Below, piece after piece: positions 37,420 to 48,899 of a stretch of 64,000 nucleotides of DNA. How positions within the stretch are numbered: position 1 is the stretch's first letter; every line of letters starts with the position of its first letter. Origin of the DNA: Albugo candida (lineage: Eukaryota; Oomycota; Peronosporomycetes; Albuginales; Albuginaceae). The notes under the pieces were generated by a model. The model was given only the letters and a program-made list of their open reading frames with translations, ran no database searches and had not been told where the DNA came from. Location of the stretch: assembly GCA_905220665.1 (NCBI GenBank), contig CAJNAR010000006.1:248001-312000 (forward strand). Direction: 5' to 3'. The translations under genes and the position numbers were made by a program.

Positions 37420-39614
37420 TTATAATTCTTCTAACCATTGCTGTGCTTTTCTCCACAAAAAGTCTTTTTCTCGAGCAATTTGGCGATCATCAATTACCTG
37501 TTTAATCACACGGCACCATGCTTGAAATACGAGCGCTTTCTTGCGTCGGTCAGTTCTCTGTCTCATTGTGTTTACCAAAACACAATGTGCCATTTGAGCT
37601 TGTGCATTGCGATATCTCCAAGTTTTCAATCCTTGTTCCATGATACTCCTGATAGTCTGGCTGTAGAGTGTTGTTTCGGCATGATAAAACCATGCGTGAA
37701 GCAGCTTCCAGTGAGTTAGCGATCGGCGACACATCGCTCCATTGTGATGTGATGATGCAATTGCTTGCTTTTGGTCCTCGATATGCTCTCGATATGCTCG
37801 ACAGCACTTGCAGAAAAAAAGCCACGCTTGGAAGAGTCTGAATTGAATAGATAGCAAGTACCATCGATAGGCTTTGTGCTCCAATGCTTTTCGACGCTTT
37901 TGATACCGCCACAACGGATGAAAGCCATAGTGGTAGAGTAGTCTACAGCGATTAAATTCAAGTACTCGATGGAGTATTATTCGATATCGATCCCGACGTT
38001 GTTGTTTCTCAAGCTCTTTTGTTTGTTTTAGACTATGGAATAGAATAAGTCGATGCACAATAAGCAAAAGCAGTATTCTCACCGATTCTCCTCACGAGTC
38101 CGTTCCTTCTCTTCTTGTCGACGCGATTCTACCATGTTCTCTAGCTGTACTTGTTTGGCTATTAGAGCTTCTTGCTTCCGTTTGCTTGTCTCGGCGTATT
38201 TTGCTTTCAAAAGTTCCCTTCGTGACTTTCTCTCAGCCGCTCTCTTTTGCATTGTGACGACCACAGAATCCTGTACTCGATGACTTGATTGTTCTCTCTG
38301 TGTGCGTCTCATCGAATGCGTGCTAGAACCCGAGCGGGATGCAACTGGAGGAGGAGGTGATTGCAATAGTGCATCATGCTGCTGTCTAGAAAGTTCATCC
38401 ATACCAGGTGGCGGTAAATGTGGTAGTGCTGATGACACGTTCGCGCCACTAGGTGGCCCTGTTGAGTGTGGATGTTCATCCCTTCCTTTGACCAAACGCT
38501 CTATTAATTTTGTCCTCATCTGTCTGCGCTTTTCCGACACTTGCTGTACTTGATCCAGGTGTTTGCGTGCTCGTGTATTGGCTTTCCAGCCATAAAAGTA
38601 TTTTGGAAGAAACTTCTGATGATAAAATGCATCAGCAATCGTCAAGTGCTGAATTGTTCTGACGTGCAATTCCGCAGCACGAGATGCCTGACAAGCCATT
38701 GTGTATCTCTTCCATCGAACGAAAGCACTCGTGACGACTTTATAATCGCACTTTACCTGTGCTTTTTTTTCAATTTTTTTCCTGTAAACGCGGTAGGATT
38801 GCCAACTTTGCATGAGTTGTTTCATCAAATGCCTCTGCTGAAGTTTGCGCTCAAACTCCTCCAGTTTGCTCTCTTCTCGTTGATTATCTGCTTCAACCTG
38901 TTGGATTCGCAATTGGATCCTCTTCACGTCGAGTAATGGAATGTCTTTCGTCTTGTCGGATGCAATCGCTGTGTTAATAAGTCGATTGCTTTTCCTTCCA
39001 CTGGCTTTTGTTTTCTTCCTCAATCGAGGGACACTTCTCTCTCTGCAGCGATCTATTGTTTCGGTACTTGAACGAAATGATTTTTTGCGGGCACTGACCT
39101 CCGCATTTTTTCGTGGACATGACCTCTGTAAAAGGCACTTAGATCTGTCCTTAGCTGATCGGATTGCATCAGCCTCCGCTTCGACTCGTACACGTGATTG
39201 TGCAATTTCATGTGCCGAACAAATCAATTGTTCATCTTCTAATCGTTTCAGGAGAGACGGTTTAGATAACCAGATCCCGTCGCGCTCGGTCGTACTTGCA
39301 ATATCTGTGATCGGCCTTGCGTCATTTTCAACCATTCTGTACGAAGAAAGAAATGTATTTTTGCGCCCAATCAAGGCTTCGGCGCATGCACGACCATGAT
39401 TGTCTAGTATCCCATCATCCTCATTTTGTCTTGATAAGAGCTGCGTGACCAAATCGCTGTCATGTTCATTTTCTTGGTTGTCAGCACCAGAATGTTTGTG
39501 ACCTTCTACTTGAGACTGGCGGCCAAACCGTAGCTGCCAGGTCGACATTGATAGAGACTCTGATGACTTTGCTCGGTCAGCACTGACTTCATCGGAGCTT
39601 GGCAGTACATCCAT
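37420..39614 (-). CDS. Coiled-coil protein with Sfi1/CCDC191-like W repeats
   Basis: Two exons, 39614-38083 and 38032-37420 (50-nt intron), give 714 residues. The N-terminal 240 residues are polar and low complexity. From about 240 on there are long helices with recurring tryptophan motifs of the type LMQSWQSYR, AFVRWKRY, YFYGWKANT, HPLWRYQKR, LFQAWLFF, LLHAWFY, LKTWRYRN and VFQAWCRV, spaced 30-60 residues apart. This pattern is seen in Sfi1 (centrin-binding) and CCDC191 proteins of centrosomes and basal bodies. A Pro-rich linker (LPHLPPPGM) lies in the middle. A ciliary or basal-body role would suit an oomycete that makes flagellate zoospores. The name is by pattern; orthology is not shown. 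Confidence 0.68.
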
Positions 39615-40127
39615 AAAAGTACGAAATACTCCGCAGTCTATTTTTGATATAAGCCGCTCTAGGAGAGCGCACTAGCTAAACGCTTTTACTGAATCCATCC
39701 ACATTTTAGAGAGTTTACTTCCAGTCTTGTGGATCTAGCATCAAGACTCTTAGGTGTGATGAGAGCACATACATATACAGGGATACTTATGCGGAAGAGA
39801 CTCGTAAGTACTCGAATCCCACTCAATGAAGAGGAAGGTATGTCGAGATCGATTGTGACGAGTCTCAGAATGAGAAAAATTTTGTCATGCGGAATGATGG
39901 GGCAATTGGACAAATGGGAGTAGATAATTTTGGCAAATGCGAGAAATGGACGACGATTTGAGAAATAGAATGTCGTGTGCAGGTTGATTCGGTGCTTATG
40001 TATAAGGGACGGGAAAGCATCGGCAATCTGATAAAACATCAAGCAAAGCTGAAACCAAGTTGATATTCTTTCTGGTTTGAATATGCACATGAACTGGAGA
40101 TCAGACACTGTCCGTTGCTCAGCGTTA
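39615..40127. other. Intergenic, upstream of the coiled-coil gene and downstream of TRA2-like
   Basis: About 510 bp. Open frames here on the minus strand are continuations of TRA2-like exon 5 in another frame. No separate gene is supported. It should hold the promoter of the 37420-39614 gene and the 3' end of the TRA2-like gene. Confidence 0.4.
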
Positions 40128-41064
40128 TCAGCGTCGCGATCTTCTACCCTCAGAATAGCCACCACGTCCACGAGGACCTCTATCGTCATATCGTCGATCA
40201 TGACGATCTCCCATGCGGTTATCATAACGTTTAGTGTAGCGATCTCGGCTTCGGCTTCGACTTCGGCGGCGATCGAATGTTCGTTCTCTACTTCGTCCAG
40301 GACGATCACGCCCGTACCTGATACTCGCGAGTTTTGGTCCAAGATCTATGAATCACAAGTTTCATGGTGAAGAATACAAGATCAGATCGGGAGTTTTCAT
40401 CGTACATTGCCCCGGAGTTTTCGGATGACCACATTTCCGTTTGGCATGCTCCACACGCATTCGACGTCCTTGTATGTCTTTTCTAAACGCACGAGCTTTG
40501 AGACAAGCCTTCTACACAATTGTAGCATACAAACCCGTTCAGCTCTTGTACTGCATCAGCGGCGTCTCGAACATCTTCAAAAGTTACGAATGCGAATCCT
40601 CTGCGAAGACATTCCATCAGTTCGTCTTGCTCATGCAAACTTGCAGCCTTCCAGTACTCACCTTGAATCACGAGATATCGGGTCGATAATAATCTCGCAT
40701 TTTTCCAGGCGACCAAACTTCTCAAATAACTGGCGTAATTCTTCATCAGTGACCTAATTTTGTCGTCTGAGTACATTGCGACTCAACAAAGTGTAAGAAA
40801 GAGTATATGTACCCGATGTGCCAAATTCGCTACATAGAGATTGTTTCCCGGATTCGATATATCTCCATGGTCGCTAGCCATTTGGTTTGAAGAGGGAGAA
40901 GTCGATCTTCTTGCGCCTCCATTCACGCTTGACTTGTTTTCATCTTGATGGCTTTTTTCATGTCCATCTTGACTCGCATCGTTGGGCGAACGCGTGTACT
41001 TTGGACTCGCCTGTCGTTCTTCTTCTTTGATAGATGAGTGCGGAGAGCTTTCACGATCAGACAT
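40128..41064 (-). CDS. TRA2: Transformer-2-like SR splicing factor
   Basis: An RNA-binding splicing regulator of the nucleus. Five exons, 41064-40813, 40753-40662, 40600-40535, 40482-40406 and 40345-40128, give 234 residues with consistent phases. An N-terminal Ser-rich region is followed by one RRM with RNP2 LYVANL (76-81) and RNP1 RGFAFVTF (115-122). After the RRM comes RRMRVEHAKRK, then TPGQYLGP, equivalent to the TPGIYMG linker of Tra2 proteins. The C-terminal tail is RS/RD rich (RRRSRSRSRDRY) with a short Gly-Arg patch. Introns are 48-61 nt. The start is shared as a divergent promoter with the poly(A) polymerase gene. TRA2-type naming is supported by the linker and tail; paralogy within the SR group cannot be settled here. 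Confidence 0.85.
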
Positions 41065-41143
41065 ATTACTTGTGAGCCACTCCGAAAACGAATGGATCGA
41101 CAAATTTCAACCAATCAAATATTTTAGTAGGACTTTACAGCCA
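41065..41143. promoter_or_regulatory. 79-bp divergent promoter between TRA2-like and TENT4-like genes
   Basis: The start codons of two conserved genes on opposite strands are 79 bp apart. Both 5' UTRs and any shared promoter elements must fit here or overlap the coding starts. I see no obvious TATA box. Confidence 0.6.
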
Positions 41144-42622
41144 ATGATGGCACGGACCAAGGATGAAGCACGCCGATCCAATGCGTCCAAACTCGTATCG
41201 ATTCTAACCGGAAAAGAAAGGAAAGAGAAGAAAGAAAAGAAAAGTAAGAAAACAAAACGAACGAAGAAGGGAAAGAAAATACAAAGAAATTTGATTGAAC
41301 CGATTCAGAAAGAAAAAGTTTTAGAAACGAAAAATCGCAAAGAGGATGGATTTATTGCGTTTCAGTATACGAGCAATCCGCTTGCACAAAAATCAAAGTC
41401 TAAGGGAACAGATGAGACTGAACATTCGACGTTAGAGTGCATTGAGACTGACCATATGGCACCGTGGATGAACGAAAGCGAAGGCTACAACCACATGAAT
41501 TTATACTTATGTTTACATGAAGAGATCCTCGACTTTGTGCACTTTATTAGCCCACACGAAGAGGAATTACAAGCAAGAGAGAATCTTATTGCACAAATGA
41601 AAGACCTCGTGTCGAAATTGTGGCCAAATGCTGCAGTCGAGACTTTTGGCTCTCATGAGACTCAAATGTTCTTACCTCATAGTGACATTGATCTTGTGAT
41701 ATTTGGTGCACCTACTGGAAAAGAATCTCTCTTTGTATTAGCCCAAGAAGTAGAAGCTCGGGATATGGTTAGTTACTTGGAAGTTATTGATAAAGCCCGA
41801 ATTCCTATCGTGAAGTTTGTCGATAAAAACAGTGGAATTCAAGTGGACATCTCTTTCAACATCAGCAGCGGACTTGCGACTGCCGATCTCATCAAACAGT
41901 ATATGCGCATCTTCCCGTCTTTTCGTCCATTGGCCCTTGTACTAAAGTATTTCCTCGCACAACGTGAATTGAATGAAACATTTCAGGGCGGCATTGGATC
42001 TTTTTTGTTGCAATTGATGGTTGTAAGTTTTCTGCAGCAATATCGACGTCAATTGGGCACTTTGTATGACGACTTCCGATACAACAATTTGGGCAAATTA
42101 CTGGTGGAATTCTTCGTGCTATATGGACGTGATTTCAATTACGAACAAGTCGGGATTTCGGTACAAAAAGGCGGCTTTTATTTCAACAAAGAAAACCGGG
42201 ATTGGCTCGATCACAATCGCCCATTTTTGTTATCGGTAGAGAATCCGAATGAACCCTCAATGGATGTTGGTAAGAACTCGTACGAGATTCGGACTGTACA
42301 ACGATCGTTCGAATACGCAAGACAAATTCTTTCAAATGAGATTCATCGAAGAGGGCAGCTAGACCGAGGACCCGTCAAAATGTTACATCTGATTATTTCA
42401 AGCTCGAAATTGATGAATCGGACCAGACCACCACGTATGGGTTACGAGATACTGTATCATAATACAGAAAAAACGGTTGCCCTCCAGAAAAAATATGAAG
42501 CACGCTGTAGATCGATGGAGGACAACTCGGTCGATGCTCTTAGAAAAAGGGGGCGAGATCGTGCCTCCGCTCAAGTTTTACCGCATCTGCGTTGGCGAGG
42601 GCAGACTGCGAATTGTCTTTGA
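41144..42622 (+). CDS. Non-canonical poly(A) polymerase (TRF4/TENT4 type)
   Basis: A nucleotidyltransferase that adds A tails to RNAs for exosome decay or stabilises them by mixed tailing. Single exon, 492 residues. After a lysine-rich N-terminus (about 20-60) comes the polymerase-beta-type core, with GSHETQMFLPHSDIDL giving G-S and the catalytic pair D181/D183, and the third carboxylate D235 in VQVDISF-like context (IQVDISFN). The PAP-associated domain follows, with RPLALVLKYFLAQR, GGIGSFLLQLMVV and NLGKLLVEFF. The chosen start is the first ATG of MMARTK; the frame is open further upstream but that overlaps the TRA2-like gene. The C-terminus is basic and short. It matches TRF4/PAPD5/7 proteins. 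Confidence 0.9.
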   Translation: MMARTKDEARRSNASKLVSILTGKERKEKKEKKSKKTKRTKKGKKIQRNLIEPIQKEKVLETKNRKEDGFIAFQYTSNPLAQKSKSKGTDETEHSTLECIETDHMAPWMNESEGYNHMNLYLCLHEEILDFVHFISPHEEELQARENLIAQMKDLVSKLWPNAAVETFGSHETQMFLPHSDIDLVIFGAPTGKESLFVLAQEVEARDMVSYLEVIDKARIPIVKFVDKNSGIQVDISFNISSGLATADLIKQYMRIFPSFRPLALVLKYFLAQRELNETFQGGIGSFLLQLMVVSFLQQYRRQLGTLYDDFRYNNLGKLLVEFFVLYGRDFNYEQVGISVQKGGFYFNKENRDWLDHNRPFLLSVENPNEPSMDVGKNSYEIRTVQRSFEYARQILSNEIHRRGQLDRGPVKMLHLIISSSKLMNRTRPPRMGYEILYHNTEKTVALQKKYEARCRSMEDNSVDALRKRGRDRASAQVLPHLRWRGQTANCL

Positions 42623-44501
42623 ATTCGAATACAATTTTATGAAGAACGTGTACCTTTTGCATCTCAATGATTGCTCGTCGTTATGAGTCTCCGTATCCTG
42701 GCTAAAGACGCACAACGTGACTTGACGAAGACCGCCGGAATTTGACTGATTCTCGATGCATGACTGGAAGTGTCACAAGCCAGTTTCGTCTTCAAACCCA
42801 TGCCAATAAACCAATGACCACAATTTTTTGAAATCACTTTGTCATTGGATTTCTTCGCATTTAAATCTCCTCGTTGCCCTGACTTTAATGCTCTCATCCT
42901 CATCGTCACCCAGCTTGCTGTATAGACACAGATCACAGCCATCACGACAGCTTTCAATAGCGGCAATCGGACCCGTAGATTGTGCGACTTCTCGACGTAC
43001 CATGAGAAGTCCTGCGAGAGTTCACGCAGACAAATCGACCATGCATGCTCACGAGATATGCACTTTAGGCATTGGACATCACAGTCTGCTTTTAAAATTG
43101 ATGAATTTTGCTTTGTGAGCTTTCAAATGAGCTTGCATGCCTCAACGCACGATACGCAGTAAGTCGACCATCTTCTCTCCAGCGTCAGATTCTAAAATGT
43201 GGAAATCTGAACGAGGTTTTACGCCCGATCGAGAGGAAACTGCACAATGTTTCGTGGTAATAGGAATTTGGCACTACTGATACTGTTAAGTAATACACTG
43301 CAAAGCATTTGATGGGTGGTCTTTCGAACAAGACGTCCAAGCTCGGAATTCTGCTTGGCTTGCAATCAAGCGAATGATATTGAATTGATTGCGCGAGATT
43401 CGCAGTCTATCCGGTTGAGTCTTCTCTTTTCTTGACCAAAAATTGAGTATATCCATTTTCACTGCTCTCACCTTCGCAATATTGAGCATATGTAATGTGA
43501 AAAGGATTGGGCGCTTCTCAACATTTTATAAAACAAGTGGACTTTTGATGGATTTCTATTATGCGAACACCTTCGAGCTCGCCGTCGCACCCGCCGTAGC
43601 AGTCGACCAGATGCACGCATGAACCTCGCTACGACGTACCTTCGTGAGGCTGGAATAAGAATTAGTGAGATACAAAACGACCAAAAGAATGCGACTCGAC
43701 TTCTATAATCGTATCGCATAAATAACGCTGCATTTGATCGAACGCATGCTGGTGAAAATTGCGAACGGTGTATGCACTTTGCATCTTTTAAGGTATATGC
43801 CTTCAATGACGTGGCACCAGAATGAATTTTGGCGTCAACTTCCTTCAGTGCTTCAAGCAGATTACACTCTAGCACACTTGAAGAATTCAGGGAGATGCTC
43901 TCAGGAACGGTGTCGTAAAGGCTGCGTTAGATCTCAGTGATGACTTCCTCGAGACACTCTCCTGCCACCCACCCACACAAGATGTGTCAAAGTCCTTGCC
44001 CGCTCTAAAGAGAGCCAGAAATATTCAAGTCTGAAAATTGGCAAGCGAATATGGATCCGTGTCCAAGCGGTAGATGATCCTTTATTACATAGAGGGCGGA
44101 GTCACTTGTCCATTTTCTCCGACTACACGAGTGAATGCTTGATGGGGGTTATGTACCATTTCTAAGCGTTTTATCAATATAAAATTCACTTGGAACAGCT
44201 CTTGTGGTCGTTCACTTGTGCGACCTCTTTCAGCGATCGTCAGAATGTCTACTAGCTTCCACGTGTTCACAAATCTATTCTCTGCTAATCAAATCAAGAG
44301 AGCCAGACTGCATTTGGTGCTGCGTTATGACACGTACGCACCCACTTTGTCTTTAAACAGAAATGTCACAACTGAGTTGGCACGGGCTTTCGCTACTCTT
44401 GACACATATCAACCCTCTTGGGTACTTGGTCGATTGATTTGCATCGTGTTTCCAGTATGCATTTGTAAATTTGCATCTCCATCCTCAGTGAGCAATTACT
44501 T
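42623..44501. other. 1.9 kb between poly(A) polymerase and tyrosinase
   Basis: Broken frames only, apart from a short tyrosinase-like relic near 43020-43110. The right end should contain the tyrosinase promoter. No other gene is supported. Confidence 0.4.
43020..43110 (+). pseudogene. Possible tyrosinase relic (CuA-site fragment)
   Basis: The plus-strand reading at 43047-43109 gives AHEICTLGIGHHSLLLKLMN, which lines up with AHGVCTFGMWHRVFLLGFEN of the tyrosinase just downstream. About nine of the residues are identical and several more are similar, including both copper-site His and the Cys and Gly between them. Stops follow soon after and I could not trace the rest. It is a candidate dead tandem copy; the match is short. 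Confidence 0.4.
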
Positions 44502-46618
44502 ATGGTATGTGTAAGGACTTATTTGTCAGGACTCTGTATTGCCAGCGCTTTATCACCGACACAATCCTTCAGATGTGACGTCCGTTATCGACAATCGTGG
44601 CGTACGCTCTCTGGAGAAGATAAATCCTTATTTCGAGAGGCTGTGGCTGTATCAATGGACAGAGGATACTTTGCATTGTTCACTGATGCTCATATATCTC
44701 CACTATCGCTCAGAGAGGCTCATGGGGTATGCACTTTTGGCATGTGGCATCGCGTATTTTTACTGGGATTCGAAAATATGCTGCGAAGTTTAGATGAAAG
44801 ATTTGCGTGCATCACGGTTCCCTACTGGGATCACGTGTCCAATTACGCAAGTCAAATCAGTGGATTTTGCTCGGGGATCGATGATTGTGACGCGACCAGA
44901 TACGAATTGGGTGGTCAGTCTTCGATCCGTCAGCGCATCCAGACCACGGTGTTTGGGGTGCGTGTAAGTGGGGACGTTTGTGCGACTGGATTCCCGTACC
45001 ATCAATCCTGCGGGAGGTCGAATCACCAGCCTTGTAGTAGTTGCGTACCTCGAAACGTGCGGAATACACCCATTCCTTCTACCGCATCCTTTGCTGCCAT
45101 CTACACGCAAGTTCTTGGCCAACCCGACATCGACGATATGCTGGAAAACATTGAAACTGGACTGCACAGTACGTGAACGAGATCGTAGATGAATTAGTGC
45201 GTTGTTCTAACTCTGCTTGTAAAGACGATATACATTTCGTACTAAGCAGTATCATGGGCACTGCTGCAGCTCCGGCGGACATCGTCTTTTATCTCCATCA
45301 TGTACGTGTTTGATCCTCGTCGGACACTGAAATGAGCCTTACACGTATCGCATCGTAGGCACACACAGACTTGCTCATTGATATTGGAGTACAATGTCGT
45401 TTGAGGCGACGAATGGATCCGTACAATTTCTGCAAAATGAATAATTTTCTCAACCCGAATGAGAGAGTTTATGCGAACGGAAGGGTCCAAATTGTCACTG
45501 GAGGATTCCAAAGCCCGGTCATGTCCGTTTACGACAAAAAACATCCATTGAATCCATTTTTTGCAGACATGCCTCAACAGTATGACGCATTTATGAATCT
45601 CCAGAATCTCGGCCCTTATTCGACATTTTACGAGCTATCAGACTTTACCGAAACTCTTTCTAACACATGCGAGGAAGCTTTATCGCCACCTAGGAACCAA
45701 CCTCGCAATCTGTACATTGAAAGGCAGCAGCCATATCCCACACCGCAAATGTATTCGGGAACTCAGCAGGAGCTGTATGGAAGAAGCGGAATGCAGCAGG
45801 AGCCTACTGAGGAGAGACCCGATAGCAAGCCAAGAGAAGGCTCAGGCGTCCAGCAAGAATACATCGATCAAGAGAGGAAGTTCCAGCAGCCAAATGATAT
45901 CCAGCAATTGTATCCGGGAGTCCAGGATGATCTCAAGAAAAGTACAAGCGGTCGGCTCAGACAGGATTCGAGATTTCAGTCGGAAGAGCCCAAACAAAGT
46001 ACTAAAATTCAGCAGCCATACCCAATGTATCAAGCGCATACGGCGACCCAGCAAGAGCCTCCAACTCAGCGAACGGAAGTCCAGCAAGAATACGAGAAGA
46101 ATACGCGAAGCCAAGAATGGAGTACCCAGCAGGAAATCAATGGAGAAGGATCGGGAACCCCGCAGCCATACAATACGCGACAATCCAACATGGGAAGCCA
46201 GCAAGAGCACGTTAGACAGGATTCAAGGACACCGCAGCCACAAGTCAGATGGAAGGAAGCACAATTGTCGCCAGCTCTACAGGATCGACAAATAGTTACT
46301 TCCGGAATTTTACAATGGATGTACGAAGCTGAACAACTTCTCGAGGACTTGAATCCATCAAGCACATACCAGACGACCTTACAGCCTTCGGAAACCACGA
46401 TCTTGCAATTGGAAATGATGGTGTGCGTGTTCCACGACAAGTGCCGAGGTGGAGCTACCGAGTACGACGAAGATTTCTTGCATTCCTTCAACCCAACACG
46501 CAAACAATCACGCTGCTACGTATTGATCGAGAGAATCACCGCGGATCAAACACAATTGCGACTGGAAAAATGGATGGTGATCATCACCAAATACTTTCGC
46601 TGCGACAACTTAAAGTAG
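44502..46618 (+). CDS. Secreted tyrosinase/polyphenol oxidase-like protein with Gln-rich tail
   Basis: A type-3 copper oxidase that would hydroxylate or oxidise phenols. Three exons, 44502-45168, 45225-45301 and 45359-46618, give 667 residues. The N-terminus (YLSGLCIASALS) may be a signal peptide. CuA ligands are H64, H74 and H83 (TDAH, REAH, MWHR). CuB ligands are H222, H226 (GLHNDIH) and H248 in FYLHH, followed by AHTD. Both introns cut the CuB site. Other family landmarks are MDRGYFALF, FENMLRSL and VPYWD. After the core, residues about 370-550 form a Gln/Pro/Ser-rich region with repeated QQEY, QQPYP and QQE units, then a folded-looking C-terminus. All six Cu ligands are present, so it is probably active. 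It may act on host phenols or in wall or melanin chemistry; that is inference. Confidence 0.88.
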
Positions 46619-46657
46619 GGATAGAAAAATGTTTTTGCATTCAAAATATAGAAATTC

Positions 46658-48708
46658 TCAAGATAAACCTGCAATGATCTGTTTGGCTTTAAAATGTGCC
46701 TTTTTCTCACTCTCTGGCGAGTGTTTCTGAGCCTCTGACCGAGCACACGTCAAGCTCGACGGCGATGCAGACGCACAAGTATTCGACATAGCTGTTGGTT
46801 CCGATTTCACCACATCTAAGAAGTTACGGTCGCCCCAAGCTCCTGCGACCGGTACGTTGTCGACCGCTTTGATGACGCGTTTGTGATCGAGATGCTTTTT
46901 CCCATTCCGTTTCTTTGTGCCTTTTTGGTTCGATTTGGGCGCAGCTTTGGCTTTATTGCTGTCGACCGCTTTACCAGTCTTTCCTTCACGAGACACACTC
47001 ACCGGTGCAGGAGCAGGAGTTCCATGGATAACTGCTGCAGCATACCCAATAATTTTCCCGGATGTAGGCGATGTGTCACCCTGCGTCTTGGGTGCAACAG
47101 GAGCAGGATCTTTCGATGCGGTGGTCTCCACTTTGGCGGTGATGTGAGAATTTGTTGCCTGAGAAGCTTTACTTGCACGTTGAGCCCGAGCCTGATTCGT
47201 GAATTCTTCTCCATACATCATGCTTTCATAATCGATAGAGCCGATCGAATCACTTCGTATTGGACGACCGTGACGTAAAGCCTCGCGTGCTTGCTCGATA
47301 CTACATGTACGTTGATTACGCAGTAGATCTGGATGAGCTTTTCTCGTCACAACGTCCGAATGTGACTTATACTCCAAACCATCTTTGAGTTTACAATCAT
47401 CTTCGTCCATATGTTTGACGATCTCTATGATGTCGTCGTGTGAATAGCAAAATTGTATATCTTTCAAATGGTGTAATGCATTCCCAATTTCGTCTTTTTC
47501 GTCATTTTGCAGAGGAGGGAAATTGGATGCGTCCAGAACTGGTTCAATGTGATCTGGACGCTCTTCCGTTTTGGTTGGCTTGGTTACATTCGTATCGGAA
47601 CCGACTCCATGCTGGTGACTTGCTCGACGTCCATTTCCCTTATACGCTTTTCGATATGTCGATCGATGTTCAAAACTGTGACTTTTGTCGCGTGGGCCCG
47701 AAAATTCTTCTCGATTTGATCCAACGCTGCTGGTCGACGAAGCATGTGATTTCGAATGACTGTGTCGTCGACCACCTTGAACATTATGAGCTGATGATCC
47801 ATACCCTCGACGATCATGTCCATTACCATTCCGTTTGAAGCCATTACCTCTCCCATAATAATCGATTCCGGCGGTGTTGTACCCATACACGCTCGCTACA
47901 TCATAATACCCAGCTCGAGAATCGTAATAGTTTGCAGCGATCATATTGGGGTACATGTCCGCTAACGGATTGGCTGCTTCAACCTCTTTGTTTTGTGGCG
48001 AGAAATACGACTTGACAACATTTTCCGACTTAAGTCGCGCTTTAATAGGCACACCATCCAATTGTTTGTCACAAAGTGTCAAAAGCGTTTCGATTGCTTC
48101 TTTTTCTGATTGAAAAGTGACAAACCAAGTGTCGCCAACATCACTGCGAACATCGACCTGTCCACAGTGCGTGAAAAGCTCTCTCACTTTCTTCACATTT
48201 GTATCGGACGGTATCTCACGCAGGATGATTGTGTTTCTCTCGTGTTTGGCATTCGGTCGGATAGCATTTTCACTCTCATTTAGCACGCAAATCTTCACAC
48301 AAAATCAGTACGTTGCATCCACAGAATACAAAACAACAACCTTTGAGTTTCGTATCGCATCAGCGACAATGGACGGGTCCTGTGTGAGCTTTTGGATTTT
48401 GGAGAAGCTGAGTATTGTCTCAATAGGAACAAACCTGAAGGCAGAAAAGGTGTCAGAAAGCTGTCATTGAGAGAGAATTGGGAGCTTACATCTGCGAGTC
48501 CATTTGAGAGACAAGAAATGTATCACTTGCGAGATTCTCGCGAGAAAAATAGAATTCGACTTGTGCTTTAATGGCCTCTTTGACATTGGCTTGATCTAGC
48601 GACAAATTACGTCAGTTTATGCGTTCGATTCTCAAGTGTAGGTGCTGCACCTCGTTGCACGACTGCTCTAGAGCTGTTTGATGCAACTCTGTTTTCAACT
48701 GCACTCAT
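46658..48708 (-). CDS. LARP4: La-related protein, LARP4/LARP4B-like
   Basis: An mRNA-binding protein that in animals binds poly(A) and PABP and supports mRNA stability. Four exons, 48708-48651, 48595-48490, 48434-48323 and 48274-46658, give 630 residues. The La motif spans about 20-92 (VEFYFSRENLASDTFLVSQM, FVPIETILSFSKIQKLT), followed directly by the LARP4 signature RPNAK and NTIILREIP and an RRM-like domain to about 175. A long low-complexity tail carries a Gly/Tyr/Arg-rich patch and Ala/Lys-rich end. The third intron starts GTGGAT and ends ATGAG, weaker than the others. I chose it because it preserves exact spacing to RPNAK. The gene ends convergently with tyrosinase, 39 bp apart. Confidence 0.86.
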
Positions 48709-48899
48709 AATCAATCTGTATGGATCGCTACGGCTTGATGAATACTTGATTCGCGCTTGGGACCACCCAACGCCGAATACCGCTCTTTTATTACGAAAAA
48801 TAGGATACTGCACTGAAAGAAAAACATATTCTGTTATGCTTTGATCAAAGCTGCGTATATGCGATGCTTTTTTGGATTCGTTACTGGGTCTTAAATGAA

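Noticed and set aside
39686..40342. 218-codon minus-strand frame
   Set aside because: Its first part is TRA2-like exon 5 read in another frame, and the remainder runs into the intergenic region. The RS-rich frame with the TPGQYLGP linker is the real one.
40982..41143. N-terminal extension of the poly(A) polymerase frame
   Set aside because: It overlaps the TRA2-like coding start on the other strand and adds no conserved residues; the M-M-A-R-T-K start is better.
44040..44110. tRNA-like look of GTGTCCAAGCGGTAG near 44060
   Set aside because: I could not pair an acceptor stem, anticodon arm and T-arm around it.
46066..46503. Minus-strand frames opposite the tyrosinase tail
   Set aside because: Low-complexity mirror of the Gln-rich repeats; no independent support.
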